This document shows, piece after piece, positions 48,989 through 58,994 of a DNA stretch of 64,000 nucleotides. The DNA is from Hibiscus mutabilis. Taxonomy: Eukaryota; Streptophyta; Magnoliopsida; Malvales; Malvaceae. The notes under the pieces were generated by a model. The model searched no databases, had not been told where the DNA came from, and worked only from the letters and a program-made list of their open reading frames with translations. The stretch lies in NCBI GenBank assembly GCA_019671005.1, contig CM033719.1, positions 20,138,750 to 20,202,749 of the forward strand. The letters are read 5' to 3'. How positions within the stretch are numbered: the first letter of the stretch is position 1; the number at the start of each line of letters is the position of its first letter. The position numbers and the translations under genes were made by a program.

Positions 48989-49085
48989 GAGCTAGTTGCC
49001 AGGGCAATGCATGAAGGAGATGTCGAGCTAGTTGCCAGGGCAATGCATGAAGGAGACGCCGAGCCAGTTGCCAGGGCAATTGTCG
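48989..49085. repeat. 36 bp tandem repeat in copy 3 LTR (about 2.7 units)
   Basis: Unit begins gctagttgccagggcaatgc and contains atgaaggaga. The 12 bp dyad ttgccagggcaa recurs at 48996, 49032 and 49068, exactly 36 bp apart. The 3' LTR has the same array near 57697-57793 with mutated third dyad. The frame 48920-49126 and its antisense frames are products of the array. Confidence 0.92.
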
Positions 49086-49322
49086 ACAAAGAACAAGGTG
49101 ATATGGTAGTCGAAATTGATGACTAGACAAGCCCAAGATGACGTGGAGCAAAGCTAAATCCCAAAGGAATTTGATTTCCATGAAGAGATTAAAGAAGAAT
49201 TAAATTCCAAGAAGATAGGAGAAGTTCTAGTAGGAATATAATTATAATAAAGAATTATATTCTTTAAAGATAATTTAATTCCAACTTAACTTCCTCCTCA
49301 AAGAAGGACTTTGACCTAGCCC

Positions 49323-49330
49323 TATAAATT
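49323..49330 (+). promoter_or_regulatory. Putative TATA box, copy 3 5' LTR
   Basis: tataaatt in the context gccctataaattagagg, identical at 58031-58038 in the 3' LTR. It is placed about a third into the LTR, where an RNA start would be expected. Confidence 0.6.
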
Positions 49331-50305
49331 AGAGGTCATGCCGTCAACTCCAAGGAGAGAGCAAGAAGAGAGAATTTTCGACAAGCATCTAGGGCAAGGA
49401 GGATTTCGACAAGCTTCATTCTTCATCTTTTTCTTTCTTGTTCAATTAGGTTCATGCTAGGGATTATTTATCTTGTGTTTCTTTGGAACCTAGCCATGAA
49501 CTAAATCTATTTGGCTATGGTTATTGTGTCTTGTGGTTGTGAGAAACTATTGGATTTTGTTTAGGTAATAAGAGTTTGCACTTTTCTATTCAAGGTTTAT
49601 TCATTCTTGGTTCTTATTCGTGTTTGCGAGTGAATTGGGAGAGGATCTCGTAACTTCATCTATTTATCTAATATCGAGAGAGTTAGATTCAAGAAACGAA
49701 TGAATATGATCTTCATTCAATCTATTGATGGTAAAGATTAATCCGGCTTAGGAATAAGTTAAGGATTTCAACAGCTAAAAGGAGCGCAAGATTGGTTGTT
49801 GTTCACCCTTGATTCACGCAGGGATGTATTATCAAGGCATGCACAAGTAGCTAGAGTTTCGACTTAGGGATAAGAAGAAACCATTGAAGAACGCTCTGCC
49901 GAACCTTGAAGGTTGCTGCCCAGACGCCCAAGTAGTTGCCCAACTAGTCGCCCAAGCAACCATCGATTAGTTGCCAAGGCAACCCCATTGTGCAAGTTGC
50001 CACGACAACTGAGTTGCCCGTGCACTCTTTTACCAAGACGATCCAATCGACTATCACACCTCAACTCACGATAACCTGGCCTATCTCTCTCATTTGTTCT
50101 CATTTATTCTTTTACTTTATTGCCTTCTAGTTTAGTTATTAGTTAAACTCCTATAATCCTTTATTTGTGTTTTTACTTTTTACAGTGCAAGAGACTAGAT
50201 TCTTGAAGTGGCACCAATCCCTGTGGAGACGGCATCTTTTATACTATAACTTTCAACGTGTATACTTGCACAATTGCGTAGCACTTATTACGCGCAACAA
50301 GTTTT

Positions 50306-50323
50306 TGGCGTCATTGCCGGGGA
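50306..50323 (+). other. Primer binding site of copy 3 (tRNA-Asp type)
   Basis: tggcgtcattgccgggga, seven bases after the LTR, differing at two positions from the Athila consensus. Confidence 0.9.
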
Positions 50324-50421
50324 TTGGCAATAGCGACTTTGTTTTTATTTTCTTTCACTTTCTTTTTACTTTTCTTGTTTAAGATTCAAAGGGCTAGCAA
50401 ACTTTGGTTTTGCATTGGTAT

Positions 50422-51424
50422 ATGACCAGGGCGAGACCGATTACACCAGAATATCCCTTTGATCCAGAAATTGAACGAACCTTACAAAGACTTAGACGAA
50501 GGATAAGAGTAGCAATGGCTAATCAAGACGGCAATATGAATCAAGATGTTCCAGTAGGAGGAGAAGTGATTCTTGCACGAAACAGAATTATTCGAGACTA
50601 TCTTGAAGAAGATCTTGATGGACTTAATCCAGGAGTTGTCGCACCTGAAATTGAAGCCGACCACTTTGAGTTAAAACCGGTAATGTTTAATATGATCAAC
50701 ACAATTGGTCAATTTGGCGGCTCGGTAAATGAAGATGCACGGCAACATCTTAAATCTTTCCACGAGATTTGCAACTCGTTCAAAATACACGGAGTCACCC
50801 CCGATGTCTTACGATTAAGATTATTCCCCTATTCACTGAGGGATAGGGAGAAAGCATGGTTGAATAGCATTCCTGCTGGATCAATAGCATCTTGGACCGA
50901 TCTTTGTCGTGATTTCCTTACTCGGTTTAATCCTACAAATTTGACTGATAAGCTTCGTAATGACATTAATTCTTTTCGGCAGGCAGATAATGAATCCATG
51001 TACGAGGCTTGGGAGCGATATAGAGAACTTCTACACAAATGCCCCCTACAGTTCGGTGTGGACTCAAGTAACAATGTTTTACAACGACGTGAATACACCA
51101 ACAAGGATGATGCTAGATGCCTCAGCAAACGGCATACTCCTAGATAAGTCACCGGAGGAAGCAATGCAAATTCTAAACAGGTTGGCCAATAATGATTATC
51201 AATTCCCCTCTACTAGAAGAGGATGAGTTAGACGCCAAGCCACAATACATGAACTAGGATCATCAGATTCAATTTCGGCACAATTGGCCACTTTAACCAA
51301 GATGGTCCAGAACGTGCAAAAACCAAACAACACACATGAGGTCAAGGTAATGGATTCTTTTTGTGAGTTATGTGGTGATAACCATGATTCTTCTGAATGT
51401 ATGCAGAATCCAGCTTCTATGTAG
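50422..51424 (+). pseudogene. Athila-like gag with zinc knuckle (copy 3)
   Basis: Start chosen at the ATG giving MTRARPITPEYPFDPEIE, 98 bases past the primer site. Gag blocks: FELKPVMFNMINTIGQFGG, LRLRLFPYSLRDREKAWL, ESMYEAWERYRELLHKCP. A frameshift near 51045 moves the reading to VTMFYNDVNTPTRMMLDASAN and EEAMQILNRLANNDYQFP. The zinc knuckle is CELCGDNHDSSEC at 51362-51400, soon followed by a stop near 51424 and NPAWKKHLNFSW in another frame. It forms the particle shell and binds RNA in functional relatives. Here at least one frameshift and two stops inactivate it. Confidence 0.9.
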
Positions 51425-52338
51425 GGAATTACAATCGGAACAACAATGTGATGTCCAATACATACAATCCAGCTTGGAAGAAGCACCTGAATTTTTCATG
51501 GAGAATCCCAACAATGCTCTAAACCAGAACAATCAGAATGCACAAGCATCGGGATTCCAGTAGAATATGCCACGGCAACAGTTACCACAGCAACAACCGA
51601 TAACATCTAGTTCTTTAGAAAATTCTATAAATGCTTTTATGATGAAACTGAATCTTATATGGCTGAGAATAGTAACTTCATAAAAAGAACTGGTGCTTTT
51701 ATTAACAGGACCGAGATGAGATTGCAAAACCAAGAGGCGGCAATCAAATCATTGGAAAATCAAGTCGGATAGTTTACTCAAAATCTGAATACTAGACCGC
51801 AAGGAGGTTTACCTAGCGATACTGAAGTCGCAAGAGGAACTGGACATGAGCAATGTAAGGCAATCACCACTAGAATTGGCCAACAACTTAGAGAGGCTCA
51901 AACCCGCTCATCAAACAAAACTCCACAAAAAGATCAAGACGAACCTAGCGGCAAAGCCTCAGATGCTGAACCAGGAATTGCCGCGGCAACCGGCAATAAG
52001 CATGCCTCGGCAACCGACGATAAGGATGCTTCGGCAACTTGTGATAAGCATGCCTCGGCAACCCCAATTGATAATGCCTCGGCAACTCCAATTGTCCCAG
52101 CAATGCCATCAATCAGTTTCCAAACCAATGAAAGGATCGAAGATATCTGACTTCCACCACCATTCCCACAAAGGTTGAAGCGACAAAAGCAAGAATATCA
52201 ATTCAAGAAGTTCTTGATATCCTAAAGCAAGTCTACATGAACTTGCATTGGTGGAAGCAATTGAACAAATGCCAAACTATGCCAAGTTTCTTAAAAACAT
52301 TGTGTCCAAGAGAACAAGGCTAGGAGAGTTTGAAACAG
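51425..52338 (+). pseudogene. Gag-protease linker with ASAT repeats (copy 3)
   Basis: Corresponds to the region between zinc knuckle and protease in the other copies. Conserved landmarks are LPSDTEVARGTGHEQCKAIT (cf. SDTEVTKAFNVEQCNTITL in copy 1) and LPPPFPQRLKRQKQEYQFKK. Between them, at 51978-52110, the family's frame encodes a repetitive stretch with HASATDDKDASATCDKHASA and PIDNASATP. The repeat core is the nucleotide motif gcctcggcaac. Neither copy 1 nor copy 2 has it. A stop after ERIEDI lies in the frame. Confidence 0.82.
51978..52110 (+). repeat. gcctcggcaac tandem array 1 (24-27 bp units)
   Basis: About five imperfect units of the type aagcatgcctcggcaac. The first carries the perfect dyad ttgccgcggcaa (51978-51989). 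It encodes ASAT repeats in the gag frame. Confidence 0.88.
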
Positions 52339-52711
52339 TTGCCGCAACAGAGGGATGCATGGCAATGTTGCACAATCGTATGCCACCCAAGTTGAAGGAT
52401 CCCGGAAGTTTCACAATACCTTGTTCCATTGGAAACCATTATGTCGGGAAAGCATTATGCGACCTTGGGGCTAGCATAAACTTGATGCCTAAATCGGTTT
52501 TCTAGAAACTAGGAATCGGGAAGGTAAGACCTACAACAGTTATGCTACAGCTAGCCAACAGATCCTATGTGCATCCAGAGGGAAAAATCGAGGACATACT
52601 GGTAAAAGTTGATAAATTTATTTTTCCCCTGACTTTATTGTTTTAGATTGTGAAGCAGATGAGTATGCACCTATCATTCTCGGGAGACCATTCCTAGCAA
52701 CAGGGAGAACC
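52339..52711 (+). pseudogene. Aspartic protease remnant (copy 3)
   Basis: Contains PPKLKDPGSFTIPCSIGNHY, the active-site motif CDLGASINLMPKSVF, then a stop at 52503-52505. It continues with KLGIGKVRPTTVMLQLANRS, KIEDILVKVDKFIFP, a frameshift near 52625, and IVLDCEADEYAPIILGRPFL. The last motif is the conserved C-terminal ILG block of retroviral-type proteases. Two lesions separate the active site from the ILG block. Confidence 0.86.
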
Positions 52712-54202
52712 TTGATCGATGTTGAAAAGGGAGAACTCACAATGAGAGTGAATGACCAGCAAGTTAAACTAAATGTGTTCCAAACACTAAGGCATTTCGA
52801 TGATCCAAAAGAATGCCAACTTCTTCATGTCACGGCAGAGTTTAACTTCGACGAGGAATTTAGTTGCCTCGGCAACTACATTGCCGATCAAGAGGAACCT
52901 GAGGAGTATGAAGAACCGGTCGATGAGGAACAACAAGAAGAGGCAAATTGGCTAGTCAATCAACGAGGTACATACTTTGAACCACTGGATTACTCAGGTA
53001 AGGAAGGTAAGCTCGAAAAACCCTCTATTGAACAACCACCGATTCTTGAGTTGAAACAATTGCCAGAGCAACTAAAATATGCATACTTAGGAACCGATAA
53101 TACATTGCCTGTAATTATTTCTTCTAAGTTACAGCCTGAGCAGGAAAAGAAGCTGATCAAAATGTTGAAGCTACACAAAAAGGCAATAGGATGGACAATT
53201 GCCGACTTGAAGGGAATTAGCCCGGCAGTGTGCATGCACAAGATTTTTTTGGAAGATGATCACAAACCTTCAATTGAGGCCCAGAGAAGACTGAATCACA
53301 CCATGAAAGGGTTTGTAATGAAAGAAATCATCAAGTGGCTTGACGCCGGCATTATATACCCTATATCTGATAGTACATGGGTAAGTCCGGTACAATGTGT
53401 ACCGAAAAAGGGAGGTATAACGGTGGTAAGAAATGAAAACAATGAACTCATTCCAACTAGGACTGTGACCGGTTGGAGGGTTTGTATGGATTATCGAAAG
53501 CTAAACAAAGCCACTAGGAAATATCGCTTCCCATTACCCTTTATTGATCAAATGCTTGACCATCTTGCAGGTAAACCCTTTTATTGTTTTCTTGATGGTT
53601 ATTCAGGTTACAATCAAATTGCCATAGCACCAGAAGATCAAGAAAAGACAACCTTCACATGCCCATACGGTACTTATGCTTTCCGAAGGATGCCGTTCGG
53701 ATTGTGTAACGCCCCGGCTACCTTCCAAAGATGCATGATGGGACTCTTTTCAGACATGGTCGAAGACTTCCTTGAGATCTTCATGGATGATTTTTCTATT
53801 TTTGGCAATGACTTCGACAGTTGTCTCGGCAATTTAGAGAGGGTGTTGGCAAGATATGAAGAAACTGATTTAGTCCTCAATTGGGAGAAATGCCATTTTA
53901 TGGTAGATGAAGGAATAGTGCTCGGCCACAAGATTTCATCCAAGGGAATTGAAGTAGACAAAGCCAAGGTGGACGTGATCGAGAGATTACCCCCACCAAG
54001 TTTGGTTAAAGGAATTCAAAGTTTTCTTGGACATGCAGGTTTTTACAGAAGGTTCATTCATAATTTTTCTAAAATCACTAAACCCTTGTGCAATTTGCTT
54101 GAACAGAATAAAGTCTTCGATTTTGATGATTCTTGCACCCAAGCATTCGAAACCCTAAAGAAAAAGCTTGCCTCGGTACTCATTGTCGTTCCACCAGATT
54201 AG
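52712..54202 (+). pseudogene. Protease-RT linker and reverse transcriptase (copy 3)
   Basis: 496 open codons, the longest in the window. Residues 1-150: linker (NVFQTLRHFDDPKECQLLH, acidic stretch, RGTYFEPLDYSGKE, KKAIGWTIADLKGISPAVCM). From about 200: RT palm and fingers (WVSPVQCVPKKGGI, GWRVCMDYRKLNKATRKYRF, FYCFLDGYSGYNQIAI, PYGTYAFRRMPFGLCNAPAT). The catalytic FMDD is at 53780-53791, followed by FSIFGNDF. Thumb: [37 protein letters not shown]. It ends in a TAG (54200-54202) where relatives read on into RNase H. All RT motifs look intact. It copies RNA into DNA in the cytoplasmic particle. Confidence 0.92.
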
Positions 54203-55147
54203 ACGCTACCTTTTGAGCTCATGTGTGATGCAAGTGATTTCGCGGTAGGAGCAGTCCTAGGCCAACGCACAGGTAAGACCTTCCATATGATATACTACAC
54301 TAGTAAAACTCTTAATAGTGCTCAAGTGAAATACACAACAACGGAGAAAGAGTTACTAGTTGTAGTTTTTGCATTTGACAAGTTCCGATCCTATTTGATT
54401 GGTACAAAGGTAATTGTTCATACGGACCATTTGTCAATCAAATATCTATTTGCTAAAAAGGATGCCAAACCTCGTTTGATTCGTTGGATATTACTTTTAC
54501 AAGAATTTGATATTGAAATTAAGGACAGGAAAGGAACAGAAAATCAAGTGGCTGATCACTTATCACGTTTAGAACGCAATAGGGAGGAGGACGCAGATCT
54601 AGAGATATGCGATGCATTCCCAAATGAACAACTTTTAGTTGCCTCGGCAACCATGGACGCGCATGCCTCGGCAATCCTCGATGCCTCGGCAACCATGGAC
54701 GCACACGCCTCGGCAACTCTCGATGCCGCAGCAGCCCTTGACGCGCACGCCTCAGCAATTTTGGGAGCAGTCGCCAAGGCAGCACATGCCTCAACAATAC
54801 CCTGGTACGCGAATTTAGTTAATTTCCTTGTTTGTGGTATTTTACCTTATGGCCTTACTCACCAAGGGAAGAAGCGGTTCTGCCATGATGCTAAGCATTA
54901 CTTTTGGGACGAGCCTATTTTGTTTAAACAATGTACAGATCAGGTTATACGCCGCTGTGTCCCTGAAGAAGAGCAACAGAATGTACTCTGGCAATGCCAT
55001 TCTTCACCCTATAGAGGACATTTTGGAGGAACTCGTACCGCGGCCAAAGTTTTGCAATCCGGTTTGTATTGGCCAACATTGTACAAAGATGCCCAAGACT
55101 TTTACAAGCAATGTGATCGTTTCCAGAGGACAGGGCAATATCTCTAG
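54203..55147 (+). pseudogene. RNase H, ASAT linker and integrase zinc finger (copy 3)
   Basis: Begins right after the RT stop with [20 protein letters not shown] (catalytic Asp), then [20 protein letters not shown] (Glu) and [18 protein letters not shown], ending in [16 protein letters not shown] repeat of about 50 residues follows (54639-54795). It is rich in Ala and Ser, built on ASAT/HASA units, and absent from copies 1 and 2. Next is [17 protein letters not shown] and the integrase zinc finger with [39 protein letters not shown]. The second Cys of the CX2C pair is Phe (CDRF instead of CDRC), so zinc binding is impaired. A frameshift follows near 55130. Confidence 0.9.
54639..54795 (+). 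repeat. gcctcggcaac tandem array 2 between RNase H and integrase
   Basis: Repeats of gcctcggcaac with accatggacgcgcatgcc and ctcgatgcc spacers, at least six cores. It starts with the perfect dyad ttgcctcggcaa (54639-54650). It encodes in-frame [18 protein letters not shown] repeats. The same core is found in array 1, about 2.6 kb upstream. Confidence 0.9.
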
Positions 55148-55187
55148 ACGATATGAGATGTCGGTCTAGAACATCATCGAAGTAGAA

Positions 55188-56087
55188 TTGTTTGATGTAT
55201 GGGGGATCGATTTTATGGGACCTTTCCCATCTTCATTCGGTAACCTCTACATTCTACTTGCCGTCGACTACGTGTCTAAATGGGTTGAGGCAGCTGCAGT
55301 TCCCAACAACGAATCCAAGACCGTGCAACGATTCTTGCAGAGAAACATATTTACACGATTTAGGATGCCGAGAGCAATTATCAGTGACGAAGGCAAGCAT
55401 TTTGACAACAGACTTATTGCCAAGATGTTGCAACGCTTCGGCATATCACACAAGATCGCCACGGCATATCACCCACAAACCAACGGGCAAGCAGAAATTT
55501 CCAACCGAGAATTGAAGGGTATACTCGAGAAAGTTGTAAATCCCTCTAGGAAGGATTGGTTATTAAGACTAGATGAAGCACTTTGGGCATATCACACTGC
55601 ATTCAAAACACCCTTAGGTATGTCCCCCTTCCGACTTGTCTATGGCAAAACATGCCATCTACCGGTGGAAATCGAACACAAGGCATACTGGGCAATTAAG
55701 ACCGTGAATATGGATTGGGAAAGTGCCGGACAAAAGCGTTTGTTGGACCTCAACGAGATAGAAGAATGTCGTGCACTCGTCTATAACAATGCACGAATCT
55801 ACAAAGAGAAAACAAAGCAATGGCATGATAAGAAACTATTGCCGCGGCAATTCATGCCAGGGCAACTAGTTCTCTTATTCAATTCTCAGCTAAAACTTTT
55901 CCCGGGAAAGCTAAAATCAAGATGGTCGGGACCATTCGAAGTTGTCAAACCATTCTCCTATGGTGTCGTGATAATCAAGTCCATCACTGAAAAACATGAA
56001 TTCAAAGTTAATGGACAAAGATTGAAACACTACAATGGTGCCCATGTGGAACGTAACAAAGAAGTGATCACTTTAGGGGATGCATGA
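55188..56087 (+). pseudogene. Integrase core and C-terminal domain (copy 3)
   Basis: 299 open codons from [17 protein letters not shown] to EVITLGDA. The DDE triad is complete: Asp in WGIDF, Asp in IISDEGKHF, Glu in [30 protein letters not shown] and [20 protein letters not shown] follow. The C-terminal domain has [36 protein letters not shown] and [12 protein letters not shown], typical of Athila integrases and without a chromodomain. The zinc finger is out of frame upstream, and a TAG at 55166-55168 separates them. The core itself could be an intact open frame. Confidence 0.92.
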
Positions 56088-56355
56088 GCATGCTCTCCTT
56101 TCAATATTTTCTTTTTCTTTTTATTTTTATTTTTAGGAGATATTTTATTTTTCTTCATTATCTTTAGTTTCCAGGTTTTCTTTGTTTTCTTTTCCACAAC
56201 AAGACTCACAACCACTATGCTAAGGAAATTCACTACCGACTACTTGCCGCGGTAATCACAATAGAGGATGCCCCGGAAACCAACCTTGAAGATGCCACGG
56301 CAACCAAGCTAAAGACATCCCGGCAACCACTGCAAAAGCCAAAGGTAAAGCACCT
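56088..56355 (+). other. Spacer after integrase with further GGCAA motifs
   Basis: T-rich leader then ttgccgcggtaa (56243) and gatgccacggcaacc (about 56290) and cccggcaacc motifs, related to the dyads of the linkers. No domain is recognised. Confidence 0.6.
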
Positions 56356-56616
56356 ATGCCTGAATCAACTCCTACTGAATCATTTTCTGATTTTTCAGAT
56401 ACGGACGAGTCATCCATTGCACCAACAAAGACCGCATCAATTGAATCCTCCAAGCGAAAAGCCAATGACACTGATGAAGAGGACGATGAGGACAACCCCG
56501 TACGAGGATCGATTCCACCATCGGCAACAAGAAAACAACCATCGCGTTCAAGCAAGAGAATCAAGACACCGACCAAAAGGAAACTAATCATCCACGATGA
56601 CGAACTCTCGGAGTAA
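56356..56616 (+). CDS. Small unrecognised ORF downstream of integrase (copy 3)
   Basis: 86 codons from ATG (MPESTPTESFSDFSDTDESS) to TAA. The N-terminal half is acidic and Ser/Thr-rich (DTDEEDDEDNP), and the C-terminal half is basic (RKQPSRSSKRIKTPTKRKL) and would suit a nuclear or nucleic-acid-binding segment. The frame is open upstream to about 56310 (PATTAKAKGKAP). It sits where Athila elements carry a third ORF (compare 21005-22014 in copy 1) but shows no similarity I can recognise to it. It may be the start of a lost third ORF or simply leftover sequence. Confidence 0.35.
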   Translation: MPESTPTESFSDFSDTDESSIAPTKTASIESSKRKANDTDEEDDEDNPVRGSIPPSATRKQPSRSSKRIKTPTKRKLIIHDDELSE

Positions 56617-57010
56617 GTCCTCGTATGCATTTTATTTTTCGTTATTTTTATTTTCCTTTAATGCATGCATTGAGGACAATGCCTCACTCGAGTTTGGGGG
56701 GGATTGTTATTAGTAGTTACCATGTTTAGTTACATTCATCTTAAGTATTACATTTAGTATACATAAATTGCTTGCCATGCCTTTAGTTGGAACAAGAATT
56801 GCTTAGATTTGATGAATACCCGATGATGACTTTGCCAATGCACTTAATTGATAGAATTTTTATTCTAGGATAACCATGGAAAAACTTAGAATTTTACTAT
56901 GATGCTAAATTTGATGAAACACTGTAGTGGTTTGATTGATTTAAGGAATTCTAGTGAACTTAGGTTGATAATTAACAAATTGGGGGATTAGAATAAAAAT
57001 TGGATGAATG

Positions 57011-57182
57011 CTAGAGGCGCCCGAAATTGGCTCTAGCATGTGCTAAAAAAATTGATCACTAGAGGTGCCCGAAACTGGCTCTAGTATGTGCTAAAAAATT
57101 TGATCACTAAAGGTGTCCGAAACCGGCTCTAGTCGAATAAAACTAAAAACAAAACACTAGAGGTGCCCAAAACTGGCTCTAG
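57011..57182 (+). repeat. Four-copy hairpin repeat in the 3' region of copy 3
   Basis: Four copies of a 26-base motif ctagaggtgcccgaaactgg followed by ctctag, at 57011-57036, 57059-57084, 57107-57132 and 57157-57182. Spacing is 48, 48 and 50 bases. The arms ctagag/ctctag are inverted repeats, so each copy can fold; the third has one arm base changed (ctaaag). Confidence 0.88.
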
Positions 57183-57469
57183 TTAAAACATGTTAAAAAG
57201 AACCCAGTGAAGTAATTTGAAAACCTCTTGTTTGCATAGAATCCGAAAAATCAACTTGCACACAACTCCACACACAACTCCGCACACACTCACAAGCATT
57301 ATAGTTTGATTCCGAGTAACTCCTAAGTTTTTCGAAAAATGAAAAGCCAATCATACTTTGTGCCCCGGTTCTGAGAATTGAAATCAAGTTCAAAGCTAAG
57401 TTTGTGAAAATTGAAGTCTTGGCAGGTAATTATTAGTTTGCATTGCTTGAGGACAAGTAATAGTTCGAG

Positions 57470-57479
57470 TTTGGGGGTG
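57470..57479 (+). other. Polypurine tract of copy 3
   Basis: tttgggggtg precedes the 3' LTR start tgataagtattc, the position expected for the plus-strand primer. Confidence 0.75.
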
Positions 57480-58989
57480 TGATAAGTATTCAAAAGTAAT
57501 ATTTTTCTTACCCTTTTTACTCATATTATTGTTAGACTTAGGCTCATATTAGTTGCATAATTAGCCATTCGTGCATTAATCCATGTTTCCTTCCATCGTT
57601 GAGCTTGATTACATAACTTGGTAGTTTTTGTGGGAAAAGATGCTGCTTTGGTGTGTTTTGTGTGTATGTGCTGGATCACTTGCCAAAGCAAGGCTAGAGC
57701 TAGTTGCCAGGGCAATGCATGAAGGAGATGCCGAGCTAGTTGCCAGGGCAATGCATGAAGGAGACGCCGAGCCAGTTGTCAGGACAATTGTCGACAAAGA
57801 ACAAGGTTATATGGTAGTCAAAATTGATGACTAGACAAGCCCAAGATGACGTGGAGCAAAGCTAAATCCCAAAGGAATTTGATTTCCATGAAGAGATTAA
57901 AGAAGAATTAAATTCTAAGAAGATAGGAGAAGTTCTAGTAGGAATATAATTATAATAAAGAATTATATTCTTTAAAGATAATTTAATTCCAACTTAACTT
58001 CCTCCTCAAAGAAGGACTTTGACCTAGCCCTATAAATTAGAGGCCATGCCGTCAACTCCAATGAGAGAGCAAGAAGAGAGAATTTCGACAAGCATCTAGG
58101 GTAAGGAGGATTTCGACAAGCTTCATTCTTCATCTTTTTCTTTCTTGTTCAATTAGGTTCATGCTAGGGATTATTTATCTTGTGTTTCTTTGGAACCTAG
58201 CCATGAACTAAATCTATTTGGCTATGGTTATTGTGTCTTGTGGTTGTGAGAAACTATTGGATTTTGTTTAGGTAATAAGAGTTTGCACTTTTCTATTCAA
58301 GGTTTATTCATTCTTAGTTCTTATTCTTGTTTGCGAGTGAATTGGGAGAGGATCTCGTAACTTCATCTATTTATCTAATATCGGGAGAGTTAGATTCAAG
58401 AAACGAATGAATATGATCTTTATTCAATCTATAGATGGTAAAGATTAATCCGGCTTAGGAATAAGTTAAGGATTTCAACGGCTAAGAGGAGCGCAAGATT
58501 GGTTGTTGTTCACCCTTGGTTCACGCACGGATGTATTATCAAGGCATGCACAAGTAGGGATAAGAAGAAACCATTGAAGAACGCTCTGCCGAACCTTGAA
58601 GGTTGCTGCCCAGACGCCCAAGTAGTTGCCCAACTAGTCGCCCAGGCAACCATCGATTAGTTGCCAAGGCAACCCCGTTGTGCAAGTTGCCACGGCAACT
58701 GAGTTGCCCGTGCACTCTTTTACCAAGACGATCCAATCGGCTATCACACCTCAACTCACGATAACCTGGCCTATCTCTCTCATTTGTTCTCATTTATTCT
58801 TTTACTTTATTGCCTTCTAGTTTAGTTATTAGTTAAACTACTATAATCCTTTATTTGTGTTTTTACTTTTTACAGTGCAAGAGACTAGATTCTTGAAGTG
58901 ACACCAATCCCTGTGGAGACGATATCTTTTATACTATAACTTGCAACGTGTATACTTGCACAATTGCGTAGCACTTATTACGCGCAACA
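57480..58989 (+). repeat. Copy 3 3' LTR
   Basis: 1510 bp, tgataagtattc to cgcgcaaca, collinear with 48772-50299. It lacks 17 bases (ctagagtttcgacttag) present in the 5' LTR near 49850, flanked there by a tag repeat. Many differences are G/A or C/T. Confidence 0.96.
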
Positions 58990-58994
58990 GTCGG

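Larger units (their letters stand above)
48772..50299 (+). repeat. Copy 3 5' LTR
   Basis: 1528 bp, tgataagttttc to cgcgcaaca. TATA-like tataaatt at 49323-49330 follows gacctagccc. It contains a 36 bp tandem repeat near 48989-49085. Confidence 0.96.
48772..58989 (+). mobile_element. Athila-like Ty3/gypsy retrotransposon, copy 3 (complete ends)
   Basis: 10218 bp with perfect duplications gtcgg at 48767-48771 and 58990-58994, LTRs of 1528 and 1510 bp, tRNA-Asp-type primer site, gag, protease, RT, RNase H, integrase and polypurine tract. The LTRs differ at roughly 35-45 positions by eye plus one 17 bp deletion, so this is the youngest Athila copy here. RT is open over 496 codons and integrase over 299 codons, but gag is frameshifted and stops separate RT from RNase H and the zinc finger from the integrase core. 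It is distinct from copies 1 and 2 by its scattered TTGCC-NN-GGCAA dyads and ASAT peptide repeats. Confidence 0.96.

Noticed and set aside
48861..49181. Antisense frames with LPWQLARHLLHA repeats
   Set aside because: They are shadows of the 36 bp LTR array and appear in the same way at 57521-57797 in the other LTR.
54519..54797. Antisense Arg-rich frame opposite ASAT array 2
   Set aside because: It is a mirror of the repeat array; the sense strand carries the RNase H frame continuous with pol.
56256..56630. 124-codon minus-strand frame opposite the small ORF of copy 3
   Set aside because: It is antisense to the element, Ser-rich by composition and overlaps the sense frame; nothing supports transcription.
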